A stretch of 23,668 nt of DNA from Pseudomonadota bacterium (lineage in GTDB: Bacteria > Pseudomonadota > Alphaproteobacteria > Rhizobiales > Xanthobacteraceae), in contig JAFAGM010000111.1 in the NCBI GenBank assembly GCA_023422775.1, positions 1 to 23,668 of the forward strand, read 5' to 3'. Position 1 is the stretch's first letter. Each line of letters begins with the position of its first letter. The notes below the pieces were generated by a model that did no database searches, was not told where the DNA came from, and saw only the letters and a list, made by a program, of their open reading frames with translations. A program made the translations under genes and the position numbers. Shown piece after piece: positions 14,504-23,668 of the stretch.

Positions 14504-15331
14504 ATGAATGACGCCCCGATGAGCGATTCCCTGATCCGCAAGCTCAATGTCGTGCAGTTGGTGCTGGCCGGCATCCTCATCATGACGCCTACGGTGTGGA
14601 TGGTGTTGTCGTCATTCAAGCCGTCGTTCGAGGTCACGGCCTATCCGCCGACCTTGATCTTCCAGCCGACGATCGAGAATTATAGCCAGTTGCTGAAGAC
14701 GACGCCGTTTTTCTCCTACACCGTCAACAGCCTGATCGTGACGCTGGGATCGGCGGGGCTCGGGCTGCTGTTTGGCATCCCCGCCGCGTTCGCCGTTTCG
14801 TGGACGCGGATTTCCTGGCCCGCGGTTCTGACGCTCGCGGCGCGCATGGCGCCGGGAACGCTGTTCCTGCTGCCCTGGTATGTCATGTTCCGCCAGGTCG
14901 GGATGATCGGCTCCTACACGGCGCTGATCCTGAGCCACGCCGTCATCACGCTGCCGATCGTGATCTGGGTGTTGCTGCCGTCATTCGACAATATCCCGCG
15001 CAGTATTTTCGAGGCGGCGCAGGTCGATGGCTGCAGCGTCACGCGCATCCTGTGGAAGATCGCATTGCCGCTGGTGGGATCGGGGATCGCAGTCGCCGCC
15101 ATCCTGTCGTTCGTGTTCTCGTGGAACTACTTCCTGTTCGCGCTGGTGCTGTCGAACGGCGACACCAAGACGCTGATCGCGGCCGCGTTCAACTTCGTCG
15201 GCGAAGGATCGACCCAATGGGGCGCGCTGATGGCCGCCGCGACGCTGATCGCACTGCCGCCGCTGCTTCTGGCCACGGTGGTTCAGCGCTGGCTGGTGTC
15301 CGGACTGACGCTGGGCGCAGTGAAGGGATAG
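14504..15331 (+). CDS. Sugar ABC transporter permease 2 (MalG/UgpE-like)
   Basis: A 275-residue inner-membrane subunit with about six transmembrane segments, for example VVQLVLAGILIMTPTVWMVL at the start and GALMAAATLIALPPLLLATV near the end. The EAA loop begins at E170 (EAAQVDGCSVTRILWKIALP). The opening segment SSFKPSFEVTAYPP matches the 'S-F-K' signature after helix 1 of MalG-type permeases. Start: the ATG at 14504 (MNDAPMSDS) has GGTGAG seven bases upstream; the second ATG at 14519 is also possible. The frame is open far upstream only because it shadows the first permease. The dehydrogenase gene follows after ten bases. Confidence 0.92.
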   Translation: MNDAPMSDSLIRKLNVVQLVLAGILIMTPTVWMVLSSFKPSFEVTAYPPTLIFQPTIENYSQLLKTTPFFSYTVNSLIVTLGSAGLGLLFGIPAAFAVSWTRISWPAVLTLAARMAPGTLFLLPWYVMFRQVGMIGSYTALILSHAVITLPIVIWVLLPSFDNIPRSIFEAAQVDGCSVTRILWKIALPLVGSGIAVAAILSFVFSWNYFLFALVLSNGDTKTLIAAAFNFVGEGSTQWGALMAAATLIALPPLLLATVVQRWLVSGLTLGAVKG

Positions 15332-15341
15332 CAGGTAAGCA

Positions 15342-16351
15342 ATGACGGTACTCGATCGGACCAACGCCACCATGGAAGCGGCCGTGTTTCACGGCGGCGA
15401 GCGCATCACCATCCAGCGCGTCGGGATTCCCGATGTCGGCACGGGTGAGGTGCTCGTGCGCGTGTCGCGTACGGCGCTGTGCGGTTCGGACTTCAAGCTG
15501 TGGCACAAGGGCGCCGAGTTTACCGCGGGCCACGAGATCTTTGGCGTCGTCGAGCAGCCCGCCCATCCCATGCACGGCCGTCGCTGCGCCGTCTACATCC
15601 CCGTTCACTGCGGGCGGTGCGCCGCCTGCCGCCGCGGCGACACCCAGATGTGCCTGGAGATTTCCAGCCTGATCGGCTGGAACCGGCCGGGCGGGTATGC
15701 CGAGTATTTGCCGGTGCCGGAGAACTGTCTGTTGCCGGTGCCTGACGACATCGAGGACAGCCTCGCGCCGCTGCTGCTGGACACGATCGGCACGTCGGCC
15801 CACGCGGTGCGCTTTGTCAGCCGCGTCGTGCCGTCGGATGGAAGCGGACCGGTGCTCGTCACCGGTGCCGGTCCGGTCGGACTGGGCGTCATCCTGGCGC
15901 TCAGGGACGCCGGCTACAGCGACATCCACGTTTCCGATCCGAACGCGGAACGTCTAGCAATCGCGCAAACCTTTGGCGCGCAGAGCTATCCCGTCGGTGA
16001 CACCAGCAAGCGCTTCGCGCTGATCATGGAATGCTCTGGCGCCCATGCTGCGCGCAATCTCGGCATCGAACTGGTGTTGCCCCGCGGCGCGCTGGTGCTG
16101 GTCGGCGAGAACGCAGCGCCCTGGACGATCGAGGAGGGCAAGATATTCCGGCGCAAGGATTTCTACATGATCCGGACCTTCTATTTTCCGATCGGCGATT
16201 TCGAGCCGAACATCGCGCTGCTGCGCCGCTACAGGGATGAGTACCGCATCTTCGTCGACGGCGAATTCGGATTGCAGGCGCTGCCGCAAAACTTCGCGCG
16301 GTTCGCCGAGGGCAAGCTGATCAAGCCGGTCCTGGCGCTGGGGCCGCGCTG

Positions 16352-16352
<1 letters not shown>
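15342..16352 (+). CDS. Zinc-dependent alcohol dehydrogenase (sorbitol/L-idonate dehydrogenase-like)
   Basis: A 336-residue medium-chain dehydrogenase. Catalytic zinc ligands are C47 (ALCGSDFKLW), H64 and E65 (GHEIFG). The structural zinc site is complete at C90, C93, C96 and C104 (HCGRCAACRRGDTQMC). The Rossmann loop TGAGPVGLG and D after the second strand (VSDPNAERL) favour NAD. This branch oxidises secondary hydroxyls of polyols and sugar acids to ketones. The ATG at 15342 follows AGGTAAG. It is placed between permease and ATPase genes, so it is surely part of the uptake operon. Its likely job is the first oxidation of the imported substrate to a ketose, which the kinase and aldolase would then process. 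That role is inferred. It is shorter than typical sorbitol dehydrogenases by about 10-20 residues. Confidence 0.9.
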
Positions 16353-17424
<1,072 letters not shown>

Positions 17425-17428
<4 letters not shown>

Positions 17429-18393
17429 GCAGGCATGGATCCCCCAGGGACCCGATTCAACCGTCCGCATTTGAAGGGCTCGCAGCGCGCGCGAACAGGA
17501 CGCGCGTGATCTGTCTCGGCCTTTCCGCGCTCGACCAGGTCTGGCGCGTGCCGGAGTTTTTCTCGGGCGGAGGCCAGAAGATCAGGAGCCTGGAGTACGG
17601 CACCGCCGGTGGCGGAATGGCTGCAACCGCGTCCGTCGCCGTCGCCAGGCTCGGCGGCATCGCCGCGTTCTGGGGCCGCGGCGGCGACGATGCGGCCGGC
17701 CACGAGATGCGCAAGGCGCTTTCGGAGCAGGGGGTCGACGTCAGTCAGTTCCGGCTCTTCGCAAATGGCAAATCATCGGTATCCGGCATACTGGTGGATT
17801 CCGCGGGCGAGCGGCAGATCGTGAATTTTCGCGGCGAGTTTCCCGAACCTGCGGACTGGCTTCCCCTCGAAGAAATCGACTGCGCGTCGGCGGTTCTTGC
17901 CGATCCGCGCTGGGTTTCGGGCGCGAAGGCGCTGTTTGAAGCGGCGCGAGCCAAGGCCGTCCCAACCATCCTCGATGCCGATGTCGCAGACAGCCCCGTA
18001 TTCGAGACGCTGCTGCCGCTGACCGATCACGCCGTGTTCTCCGAGCCGGCGCTGGCCGGCTTTGCCGGCTCGACCGACGACGCGGCATTGGCGATCGTTG
18101 CGAAGTATGGCTGCAGCGTTGCGGCGGTTACGCGCGGCGCCGATGGTGTCTCCTGGCGCGAGAACGACGTTGTTCGTCATCAACCGGCTTACAGGATCAC
18201 CGCCATCGATACGACGGGGGCGGGTGACGTGTTCCACGGCGCCTATGCGTTAGCTGTCGGTGCCCGGCTTGCGGCAGACGATGCGATGTCGTTCGCCGCC
18301 GCCGCGGCGGCGCTCAAATGCACCCGGCCGGGCGGCCGCGCCGGCATCCCGACGCTTGAAGATTGTCTTGCATTTCAAAGGAACGGCCAATGA
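17425..18393 (+). CDS. PfkB-family sugar kinase
   Basis: A 322-residue ribokinase-like enzyme. The first PfkB motif is GTAGGGMAATASVAVARLGG (the glycines at 62-64). The second is DTTGAGDVFHGAYALA, with the catalytic base D268 and the GAGD anion hole at 265-268. AVTRGADGVSW lies ahead of it, as in the family. The first 27 residues are a polar lead before VICLGLSALDQVW. The ATGA overlap with the ATPase stop indicates coupled translation, and its own stop overlaps the aldolase start in the same way. It would phosphorylate a ketose made by the zinc dehydrogenase, giving the sugar phosphate that the aldolase needs. Relatives include ketohexokinase-like, tagatose-6-phosphate and sulfofructose kinases; the sequence does not choose between them. 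Confidence 0.92.
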
Positions 18394-19427
18394 AAACGAT
18401 CGGAAAAACACGGGGACTCGCGCGGCTCGCGGATGCCGACGGTCACTTTCGCATGGTGGCGCTCGACCAGCGGCCGCCGATGTTCGACGCCATTGCGCAG
18501 GCGAAGAAGATCACCAGGGACCAGGTCGCCTATGCCGACGTGACCGCGGCCAAGCGGCTGCTGGTCGAAGCTCTGGCGCCGCATTGCAGTTCGATGCTGT
18601 TCGATCCGAATTTTGCCGTGCCCGCCGCGATCGATCTGCTGCCGGCGCGCTGCGGGCTGATCATGACCCTCGAAGAGCATCGCGTCGAGGAGACGTCCGG
18701 CGGACGCAAGTCGCGCGTCATCGACAATTGGAGCGTTGCAAAAATTCGCGCGATGGGCGGCGACGCGGTAAAGGTGCTGGCCTGGTACCGGCCCGACGCG
18801 GAACCCGCGGTCATCGAACATCAGAAGCGTTTTGTCGGCGAAATCGGCGAGGAGTGCCGCCGCAACGATATTCCCTATGTGCTCGAACTCCTAGTCTATC
18901 CCTTCCTCGGCGCCGCCAATCATACGGCCGACTATGTCGAGTCGCCGGGCAAGCTGCCGGCCCTGGTGATCGAGAGCGTGCGCGAGTTCGCCAGGCCCGA
19001 ATATGGTGTCGATCTTCTCAAGCTCGAAAGTCCGCTTGCCGCCAACAGCCTGCCGGCGCGGGATGGGGGCAAGGCGGCTGCCGCCGCGCAGGCGGAATTC
19101 GACGCGGTCGGCGACATATGCCGGGAGCATGGCTTGCCCTGGGTGCTGCTGTCCGGCGGCGCTGCGCCGGACAAGTTCGAGCGGGTGCTGCAATACGCCT
19201 ATGCGGCAGGGGCGGGCGGTTTCCTGGCGGGCCGGACCATCTGGCTCAATGCCGTGCGGTCCCATTTTCCGGATCTCGACGCCGTTGCCGCCCAGTTGCG
19301 GAAGGAAAGCGTAGGGATACTCGACCGCCTGAGCGGGCTGACGAAATCGGAAGCCAGTTCCTGGACCGCGAACTACCCGACGTTCGATCACGTCAAGGCG
19401 GAGGGCGACTTCGCCCGGGCTTACTAA
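18390..19427 (+). CDS. Class I aldolase of the LacD/YihT type (tagatose-1,6-bisphosphate / sulfofructose-1-phosphate aldolase-like)
   Basis: A 345-residue TIM-barrel aldolase. MVALDQRPPMF near the start, DVTAAKRLLVEAL, SMLFDPNFA and MTLEEHR match the LacD family. The predicted Schiff-base lysine is K211 in VDLLKLESPL, equivalent to the DVLKVE motif of LacD. The late LPWVLLSGGAAPDKFERVLQ and GGFLAGRTIW form the phosphate-binding end. LacD cleaves tagatose-1,6-bisphosphate; the related YihT cleaves sulfofructose-1-phosphate. Start: the ATG at 18390 follows AAAGGA and overlaps the kinase stop (ATGA). It is the last gene of the operon and would cut the phosphorylated ketose to dihydroxyacetone phosphate and an aldehyde. 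No gene for the aldehyde's fate is adjacent. It is longer than YihT and LacD as I recall them, so a distinct specificity is possible. Confidence 0.88.
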   Translation: MKTIGKTRGLARLADADGHFRMVALDQRPPMFDAIAQAKKITRDQVAYADVTAAKRLLVEALAPHCSSMLFDPNFAVPAAIDLLPARCGLIMTLEEHRVEETSGGRKSRVIDNWSVAKIRAMGGDAVKVLAWYRPDAEPAVIEHQKRFVGEIGEECRRNDIPYVLELLVYPFLGAANHTADYVESPGKLPALVIESVREFARPEYGVDLLKLESPLAANSLPARDGGKAAAAAQAEFDAVGDICREHGLPWVLLSGGAAPDKFERVLQYAYAAGAGGFLAGRTIWLNAVRSHFPDLDAVAAQLRKESVGILDRLSGLTKSEASSWTANYPTFDHVKAEGDFARAY

Positions 19428-19504
19428 TCCGGATGCCGTCGCCTCATCGTCGCAGGTGCAACCACGCGGCCGTTCATGCGTTGGCCCTCATGGAGCATCG
19501 ACAT

Positions 19505-19960
19505 ATGACCACTGAATCGAAACCCGCCATCTCCCACAACGCGCTCGTTCTCGTCGGCGACGGCGAAAGGGCGCTCTTTCTGCGCAACCGAGGCACCGCG
19601 CGACAGGTCAGGCTCGAGGTGGAGCAAATCCTCGAACAGGACAATCCGGCAACGCGCGAGCAGGGCGCCGATCGTCCCGGCCGATCGATTGCAAGCGTCG
19701 GTTCGGCGCGGAGCGCGATGGAGGAGGCCGACTGGCATCACATCGCCAAGGAGCGGTTCGCCGGCGAGATCGCGGAAGCGCTCTATCGCCATGCCCATGA
19801 CAATCGTTTCGACGATCTGGTGGTCATTGCGCCGGCAAAGGTTCTCGGCAATCTCAGGAAGGCATTTCATTCCGAAGTGAGCGACCGCGTCACGGGTGAG
19901 ATTGCGAAGGAGTTGACGTCGCACCCGATCGCGGAAATCGAACGGCTGGTAGCGGCCTAG
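19505..19960 (+). CDS. Host-attachment family protein
   Basis: A 151-residue cytoplasmic-looking protein. The pattern LVLVGDGERALFLRNRG at the start, HHIAKERFAGEIAEALYRHA in the middle and DDLVVIAPAKVLGNLRKAFH near the end matches the family annotated 'protein required for attachment to host cells' in rhizobia and Agrobacterium. The fold resembles release-factor eRF1-like domains (VADG-x-x-A-R-x-x, then VV-APP/APAK-x-LG-x-LR), and the name comes from early mutant work; its biochemistry is not settled. Start: the ATG at 19505 (MTTESK) with GGAG upstream; an in-frame ATG at 19490 is possible. It lies 77 bases after the aldolase gene and is probably a separate unit. Its TAG stop is part of a CTAG that also forms the stop of the convergent response regulator. 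Confidence 0.85.
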   Translation: MTTESKPAISHNALVLVGDGERALFLRNRGTARQVRLEVEQILEQDNPATREQGADRPGRSIASVGSARSAMEEADWHHIAKERFAGEIAEALYRHAHDNRFDDLVVIAPAKVLGNLRKAFHSEVSDRVTGEIAKELTSHPIAEIERLVAA

Positions 19961-20349
19961 GCTGGCGGTGGCGTCCCGGAGTTCAGCAACTGGGATACGG
20001 CCGTGACCAGTTGCGCCGGCGCGAACGGCTTGGTGAGGAGGATGCTGTTGGGAACGCCCTTCGAGGGCCATTCGTCGGCGCTGTCGCCGGTCATGTAGAC
20101 GATCGGCATATCGGGCTTGTTTTGCCTGGCATGCCGGGCGACCGCCCAGCCATCCCTCGCGCCTTTTCCAAGATTGATGTCGGTCACGAGAGCGCGGAAC
20201 TCGGGGCTTGTGCCGTCGAGCAGGTCCATCGCCTCTTCGCCCGACGACGCTATCGCTGTCTCGAATCCGCCATCTGTCAGCGCTTCTTCGATAACGCCTT
20301 GTATCAACTGATCGTCTTCGACGATCAGGATTACCACTTGATTTTCCAA
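19957..20349 (-). CDS. Single-domain response regulator (CheY-like receiver)
   Basis: A 130-residue receiver domain with no output domain. The acidic pocket is E11-D12-D13 (LIVEDDQLI), the phosphorylation site is D57 (ALVTDINLG), the switch threonine is T87 (VYMTGDS) and the invariant lysine is K107 (LLTKPFAP). This set is complete, so phosphorylation is expected. Start: the frame begins with TTG at 20349-20347, preceded by AAGGGGAGAG, a strong ribosome binding site; no ATG or GTG alternative would keep the first strand. No histidine kinase lies nearby, so it is an orphan. This type in Bradyrhizobium is often a phospho-relay or sink protein. Its stop lies inside the CTAG that also ends the host-attachment gene. 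Confidence 0.9.
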   Translation of the reverse strand: MENQVVILIVEDDQLIQGVIEEALTDGGFETAIASSGEEAMDLLDGTSPEFRALVTDINLGKGARDGWAVARHARQNKPDMPIVYMTGDSADEWPSKGVPNSILLTKPFAPAQLVTAVSQLLNSGTPPPA

Positions 20350-20400
20350 CGCGCTCTCCCCTTGCAGCTGCGTTGCAGCGCGCTCGGGGTGTAAGCGCCG

Positions 20401-20423
20401 GGGCGCGAATTGGTTCCGCGCCC
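20401..20423. repeat. GC-rich hairpin between the dehydrogenase and the response regulator
   Basis: gggcgcg (20401-20407) and cgcgccc (20417-20423) form a perfect 7-bp stem with a nine-base loop. It lies in the 96-base gap between two minus-strand genes. With no T-run on the minus strand it is a weak terminator candidate for the dehydrogenase, or a structure in the leader of the regulator. A second small stem (gctgc-gtt-gcagc) lies at about 20368-20380. Confidence 0.3.
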
Positions 20424-20445
20424 GCGGGCAGGGGCTGCGCCAAAA

Positions 20446-23400
20446 TCACGGAATTGTTCCCGCGGCAGGCGCCCGGTCGATGCTCATCGCCAGCACGCGG
20501 GCGACGTGGATGGCTTCGCGCGCAGCGCCATCCCTGATCTGGTGGCGGCAGGAGGTTCCGTCAGCCACGATCAATGTGTCGCCGTCGGCGCGGCGGACCG
20601 CCGGCAGCAACGACAATTCGGCCATTTCGATCGACGCCTGGTAGGTCTCGGCGCCATATCCGAACGCGCCGGCCATTCCGCAGCAACTCGATTCGATGGT
20701 TTCGACGGCGAGACCCGGGACGAGGCGGAGCACCTTTTCGACCGGCTTGAATGCGCCGAATGACTTCTGGTGGCAGTGGCCGTGCACCACGGCCTTGTCG
20801 GCGATCGGGCCGAGCGGCAGTTGCAGACGGCCGGCTTCGGCCTCGCGCACCAGGAATTCTTCGAACAGCAGCGCATGCGCGCTGATTGTTCTGGCCTCGT
20901 TGTCGGAGCGTAGCGACAGCAATTCATCGCGGAGCGTCAGCAGGCAACTCGGCTCCAGCCCGACGATCGGCACGCCGCGCGCGGCGAAGGGGGCATAGGT
21001 CGCGACAATGCGGTCCAGTTCAGCGCGGGCTTCGTCGACCAGACCGGCCGACAGGAACGTGCGTCCGCAGCATAGCGGCCGTGCGAGACCGACCGGCTTC
21101 GGCAGATGGACGCGATAGCCGCCTTCGACCAGCACGCGCAGCGCGGCGTCGAGGTTTTCCCGCTCATAGGCGCGGTTGAACGTGTCGGCGAACAACACGA
21201 CTTCACGGCCGCCTTCGGGGCCGGCCGTCTCGGCGGAGGTGAACACATCGCGCCGAAACGCGGGCAGCGCGCGCTGCGCGCTGATTCCGGCGAATTTCTC
21301 GAACAATCTCCGAAGCAACGGGCTGCGGTTGCGCCAATTGGCAAGCGGCGCAAGACGCGCCGCCAGGCCCGCGTATCGCGGCAGATAGCCGACCAGCCGG
21401 TCCCGCAGCGAAAGTCCGTGCTTTCTTGCGCGCGCCGCAAGCACCTCGATCTTCATCTTCGCCATGTCGACGCCGGTCGGGCATTCATGGCGGCAGGCCT
21501 TGCAGGACACGCAGAGTTTCAGCGTCTCCATCATCTCGTCGGATGCGAGCGCATCGGGCCCGAGTTGACCGGAGATCGCAAGCCGCAGCGTATTGGCGCG
21601 GCCGCGCGTGACATCCTTCTCGTTGCGGGTGGCGCGATAGGACGGGCACATCACGCCGCCTTCAAGCTTGCGGCAGGCGCCGTTGTTGTTGCACATCTCG
21701 ACCGCGCCCTGAAAGCCGCCGCCGGCGCCGGGATAGGCCGACCAGTCGAGCACGCTCTGCAATCCATCGATGCGATAGCCCGGCGGATAACGAAACAGCG
21801 CGCGATCGTCCATTTTCGGGGGATCGACGATCTTGCCGGGATTGAGCACCTTGTCCGGATCGAAGCGCTGCTTCACTTCCCTGAAGTCGGCAATGATACG
21901 TTCGCCGAACATCTTCTCATGGAATTCCGAGCGCACCAGGCCGTCGCCGTGCTCGCCGGAATGCGAGCCCTTGTACTCGCGGACCATTTCGAAGGTCTCT
22001 TCGGCGATGGCGCGCATCGCCTTGACGTCCTTGTCGAGCTTGAGGTTGAGCACCGGACGAACATGCAGGCAGCCTTCGGACGCATGCGCGTACATCGTGC
22101 CGCGGGTGCCGTGCTTGGCAAAAATCCCGTTCAGCCGCGCGGTGTAGTCGGCAAGGTGCGGCAGCGGCACGGCGCAATCCTCGACAAAGGAAACCGGCTT
22201 GCCCTCCTGCTTCATCGACATCATGACGTTGAGGCCGGAGGTACGGAAATCCGCAATGGCGGTCTGGGTCGCGGGTTCGATGACATCGACCACGCCGCCC
22301 CATTTGCGTTGTGGACTGTTCCAGTCGAAGCCGAGATCGGCCATAAGTTCGGAGAGCTGCTTGAGTTTTGCCAGGTTGTCGGCCTGATTTTCCTCGGCGA
22401 ACTCGACGATCAGGAGCGCATCGGGATCGCCGCGCACGGTGGCATCGATCACGGGCCTGAACATCGCGATGTCGCGGCCGAGCGCGATCATGGTTCGGTC
22501 GACCAGTTCCACGGCGATCGGCCGCAATTTCACCAGGTGCTGCGCGGCGTCCATCGCCTCATGGAAGCTGCCGAAATGGCAGACGCCGAGCACCTTGTTG
22601 CGGATCACGGGCCACAGCTTCAGCTCGACCTGGGTGGTAAAGGCGAGCGTGCCCTCCGATCCCACCAGCAGGTGCGCCATGTTGTTCGCCGCGTTGCGCG
22701 GCACCAGCGCATCGAGATTGTAGCCGCCGACCCGGCGCTGCACCTTTGGAAATCTTTCCGCGATCTCTATCGCTTCGCGCTCGCCGAGGCCGAGCATGTC
22801 GCGAAACAATTTTATCCCGCTGTCCGGGGCGGCTACTCCCGCCAGATCGCGCGGCACCTCGCCGAAATGAAGGCGCGTGCCGTCGGCAAGCGCCGCATCC
22901 ATCGACAGCGTGTTGTCGCGCATGGTGCCGTAGCGCAGCGAGCGGCCGCCGCAGGAATTGTTGCCGGCCATGCCGCCGATGGTCGCGCGCGAGGCGGTGG
23001 AGACGTCTACCGGAAACCACAGCCCGTGCTTTCGAAGCTGCCGGTTGAGGTCGTCGAGCACGATGCCGGGTTCGACCACGCAGGTGCGGTTTTCGACGTC
23101 GAGCGAGACAATCCGGTTCAGGTGCTTGGAGAAATCGACGACGATGCCCTCATTGACGGTCTGGCCACACTGCGAGGTGCCGCCGCCGCGCGGGGTGACC
23201 ACCCGCCCGTCTTCGCGGGCGATCGCGAGCGCCTGCAGCGCCTCGTCCATCGTTCGCGGCACCACCACGCCGAACGGCATGATCTGGTAGAACGAGGCGT
23301 CGGTCGCGTAACGGCCGCGGTTGAAGGGATCGAAGAAAACGTCGCCCGAGATGGCCGATTTCAGGCGCGCTTCGATCTTCGAGGGGGTGGCTTTGGGCAT
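20446..23400 (-). CDS. FAD- and Fe-S-containing D-2-hydroxyacid dehydrogenase (GlcD/GlcF fusion, YdiJ-like)
   Basis: A 984-residue fusion of a flavin dehydrogenase and an iron-sulfur electron-transfer unit. The N-terminal FAD domain shows VVTPRGGGTSQCGQTVNEG and ATIGGMAGNNSCGGRSLRYG, followed by the C-terminal flavin-oxidase part with GTRGTMYAHASEGCLHVRP and SGEHGDGLVRS. Then come two cysteine groups: C570, C576 and C585, and the canonical C630, C633, C636, C640 (CVSCKACRHECP). The last third is a CCG-type domain (CCGRTF, SSCCGMAGAFGYGAE) plus HGHCHQ. Such enzymes oxidise D-lactate, glycolate or D-2-hydroxyglutarate and pass electrons to quinone. Start: the ATG at 23398-23400 (MPKATPSK); the frame upstream to 23643 has no family sequence. 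The gene is alone with about 268 bases of upstream DNA; the response regulator follows after a gap. Confidence 0.92.
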   Translation of the reverse strand: MPKATPSKIEARLKSAISGDVFFDPFNRGRYATDASFYQIMPFGVVVPRTMDEALQALAIAREDGRVVTPRGGGTSQCGQTVNEGIVVDFSKHLNRIVSLDVENRTCVVEPGIVLDDLNRQLRKHGLWFPVDVSTASRATIGGMAGNNSCGGRSLRYGTMRDNTLSMDAALADGTRLHFGEVPRDLAGVAAPDSGIKLFRDMLGLGEREAIEIAERFPKVQRRVGGYNLDALVPRNAANNMAHLLVGSEGTLAFTTQVELKLWPVIRNKVLGVCHFGSFHEAMDAAQHLVKLRPIAVELVDRTMIALGRDIAMFRPVIDATVRGDPDALLIVEFAEENQADNLAKLKQLSELMADLGFDWNSPQRKWGGVVDVIEPATQTAIADFRTSGLNVMMSMKQEGKPVSFVEDCAVPLPHLADYTARLNGIFAKHGTRGTMYAHASEGCLHVRPVLNLKLDKDVKAMRAIAEETFEMVREYKGSHSGEHGDGLVRSEFHEKMFGERIIADFREVKQRFDPDKVLNPGKIVDPPKMDDRALFRYPPGYRIDGLQSVLDWSAYPGAGGGFQGAVEMCNNNGACRKLEGGVMCPSYRATRNEKDVTRGRANTLRLAISGQLGPDALASDEMMETLKLCVSCKACRHECPTGVDMAKMKIEVLAARARKHGLSLRDRLVGYLPRYAGLAARLAPLANWRNRSPLLRRLFEKFAGISAQRALPAFRRDVFTSAETAGPEGGREVVLFADTFNRAYERENLDAALRVLVEGGYRVHLPKPVGLARPLCCGRTFLSAGLVDEARAELDRIVATYAPFAARGVPIVGLEPSCLLTLRDELLSLRSDNEARTISAHALLFEEFLVREAEAGRLQLPLGPIADKAVVHGHCHQKSFGAFKPVEKVLRLVPGLAVETIESSCCGMAGAFGYGAETYQASIEMAELSLLPAVRRADGDTLIVADGTSCRHQIRDGAAREAIHVARVLAMSIDRAPAAGTIP

Positions 23401-23668
23401 TTTTTGTCCGGTAATCCAGCCACTTAGAGGGCTTTTGTCACCCTCAACTATATGATCCGGTGCGGTTAGTCGAGCACAAGCAGTCGCCGGGAACGATGGA
23501 TATGATTCCGCGTTCTCGCGGCTGGAAAAGCCCGAGGTTTGCGTTTGCTCCCTCTCGAAATCGAGGGCGCAGGGAAGGCCGGGTGCGCGCTGCACCCGCG
23601 GTCCCGTGTGCAATAGCGCACATGAAAACGCGCACACGAGCATACAGGTTCAGCGGGAGCATCCCGGC
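23401..23668. other. Upstream region of the dehydrogenase with a hairpin at 23580-23598
   Basis: No gene is recognised in these 268 bases up to the right edge. They include the 5' region of the dehydrogenase. A perfect hairpin, cgggtgc-gcgct-gcacccg, lies at 23580-23598, without a T-run on either side. Repeated gcgcac units follow at about 23616-23635. No strong promoter could be assigned. Confidence 0.4.

Noticed and set aside
21106..23427. 773-codon plus-strand open frame
   Set aside because: Antisense to the FAD/Fe-S dehydrogenase, which has clear domains. The composition is rich in His, Arg and Ala and no motif is recognised.

Overview
The window looks like a chromosomal segment of a high-GC alphaproteobacterium of the Bradyrhizobium/Rhodopseudomonas type. 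This is inferred from a DUF1236-like tail at the left edge, a tripartite-tricarboxylate (Bug-type) receptor, an orphan Leu/Ile/Val-type receptor, a 'host attachment' family gene, and the overall base and codon style. I see no rRNA, tRNA, CRISPR array, insertion sequence or phage gene. The window is almost wholly a set of small-molecule uptake and catabolism gene groups, each with its own regulator or divergent promoter.

Layout. (1) 1-519: the end of a DUF1236-like protein, then a convergent VanZ-family membrane protein. (2) 658-5068: a divergent catabolic block. A two-subunit thiamine-diphosphate decarboxylase of the sulfopyruvate/phosphonopyruvate type points left. A TTT receptor, a D-2-hydroxyacid dehydrogenase and an alpha/beta hydrolase point right. 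(3) 5049-8918: a metallo-beta-lactamase-fold hydrolase and an orphan periplasmic receptor point left, and a TetR regulator and an SDR oxidoreductase point right. The intergenic region between them holds two strong palindromes and overlapping promoters. (4) 9266-11022: a histone-deacetylase/acetylpolyamine-amidohydrolase family enzyme, tail-to-tail with an SDR that follows a LacI regulator.

(5) 11047-19427 is the most coherent system. A LacI-family repressor is divergent from a tightly packed operon: sugar-binding protein, two CUT1 permeases, zinc alcohol dehydrogenase, MalK-type ATPase, PfkB kinase and LacD/YihT-like class I aldolase. Two LacI-type operators lie in the divergent promoter region. 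The gene content predicts import of a sugar or polyol, oxidation to a ketose, phosphorylation, then aldol cleavage. The substrate cannot be read from the sequence. (6) 19505-23400: a host-attachment family protein, a single-domain response regulator with a TTG start, and a 984-residue FAD/Fe-S D-2-hydroxyacid dehydrogenase.

Three of the four tail-to-tail gene pairs overlap at their stop codons, so there is little room for classical terminators. The best candidates for something undescribed are the group 5 pathway, the paired 2-hydroxyacid dehydrogenase and 2-oxoacid decarboxylase of group 2, and the compact TetR switch at 7272-7326, where the regulator's mRNA appears to be leaderless.
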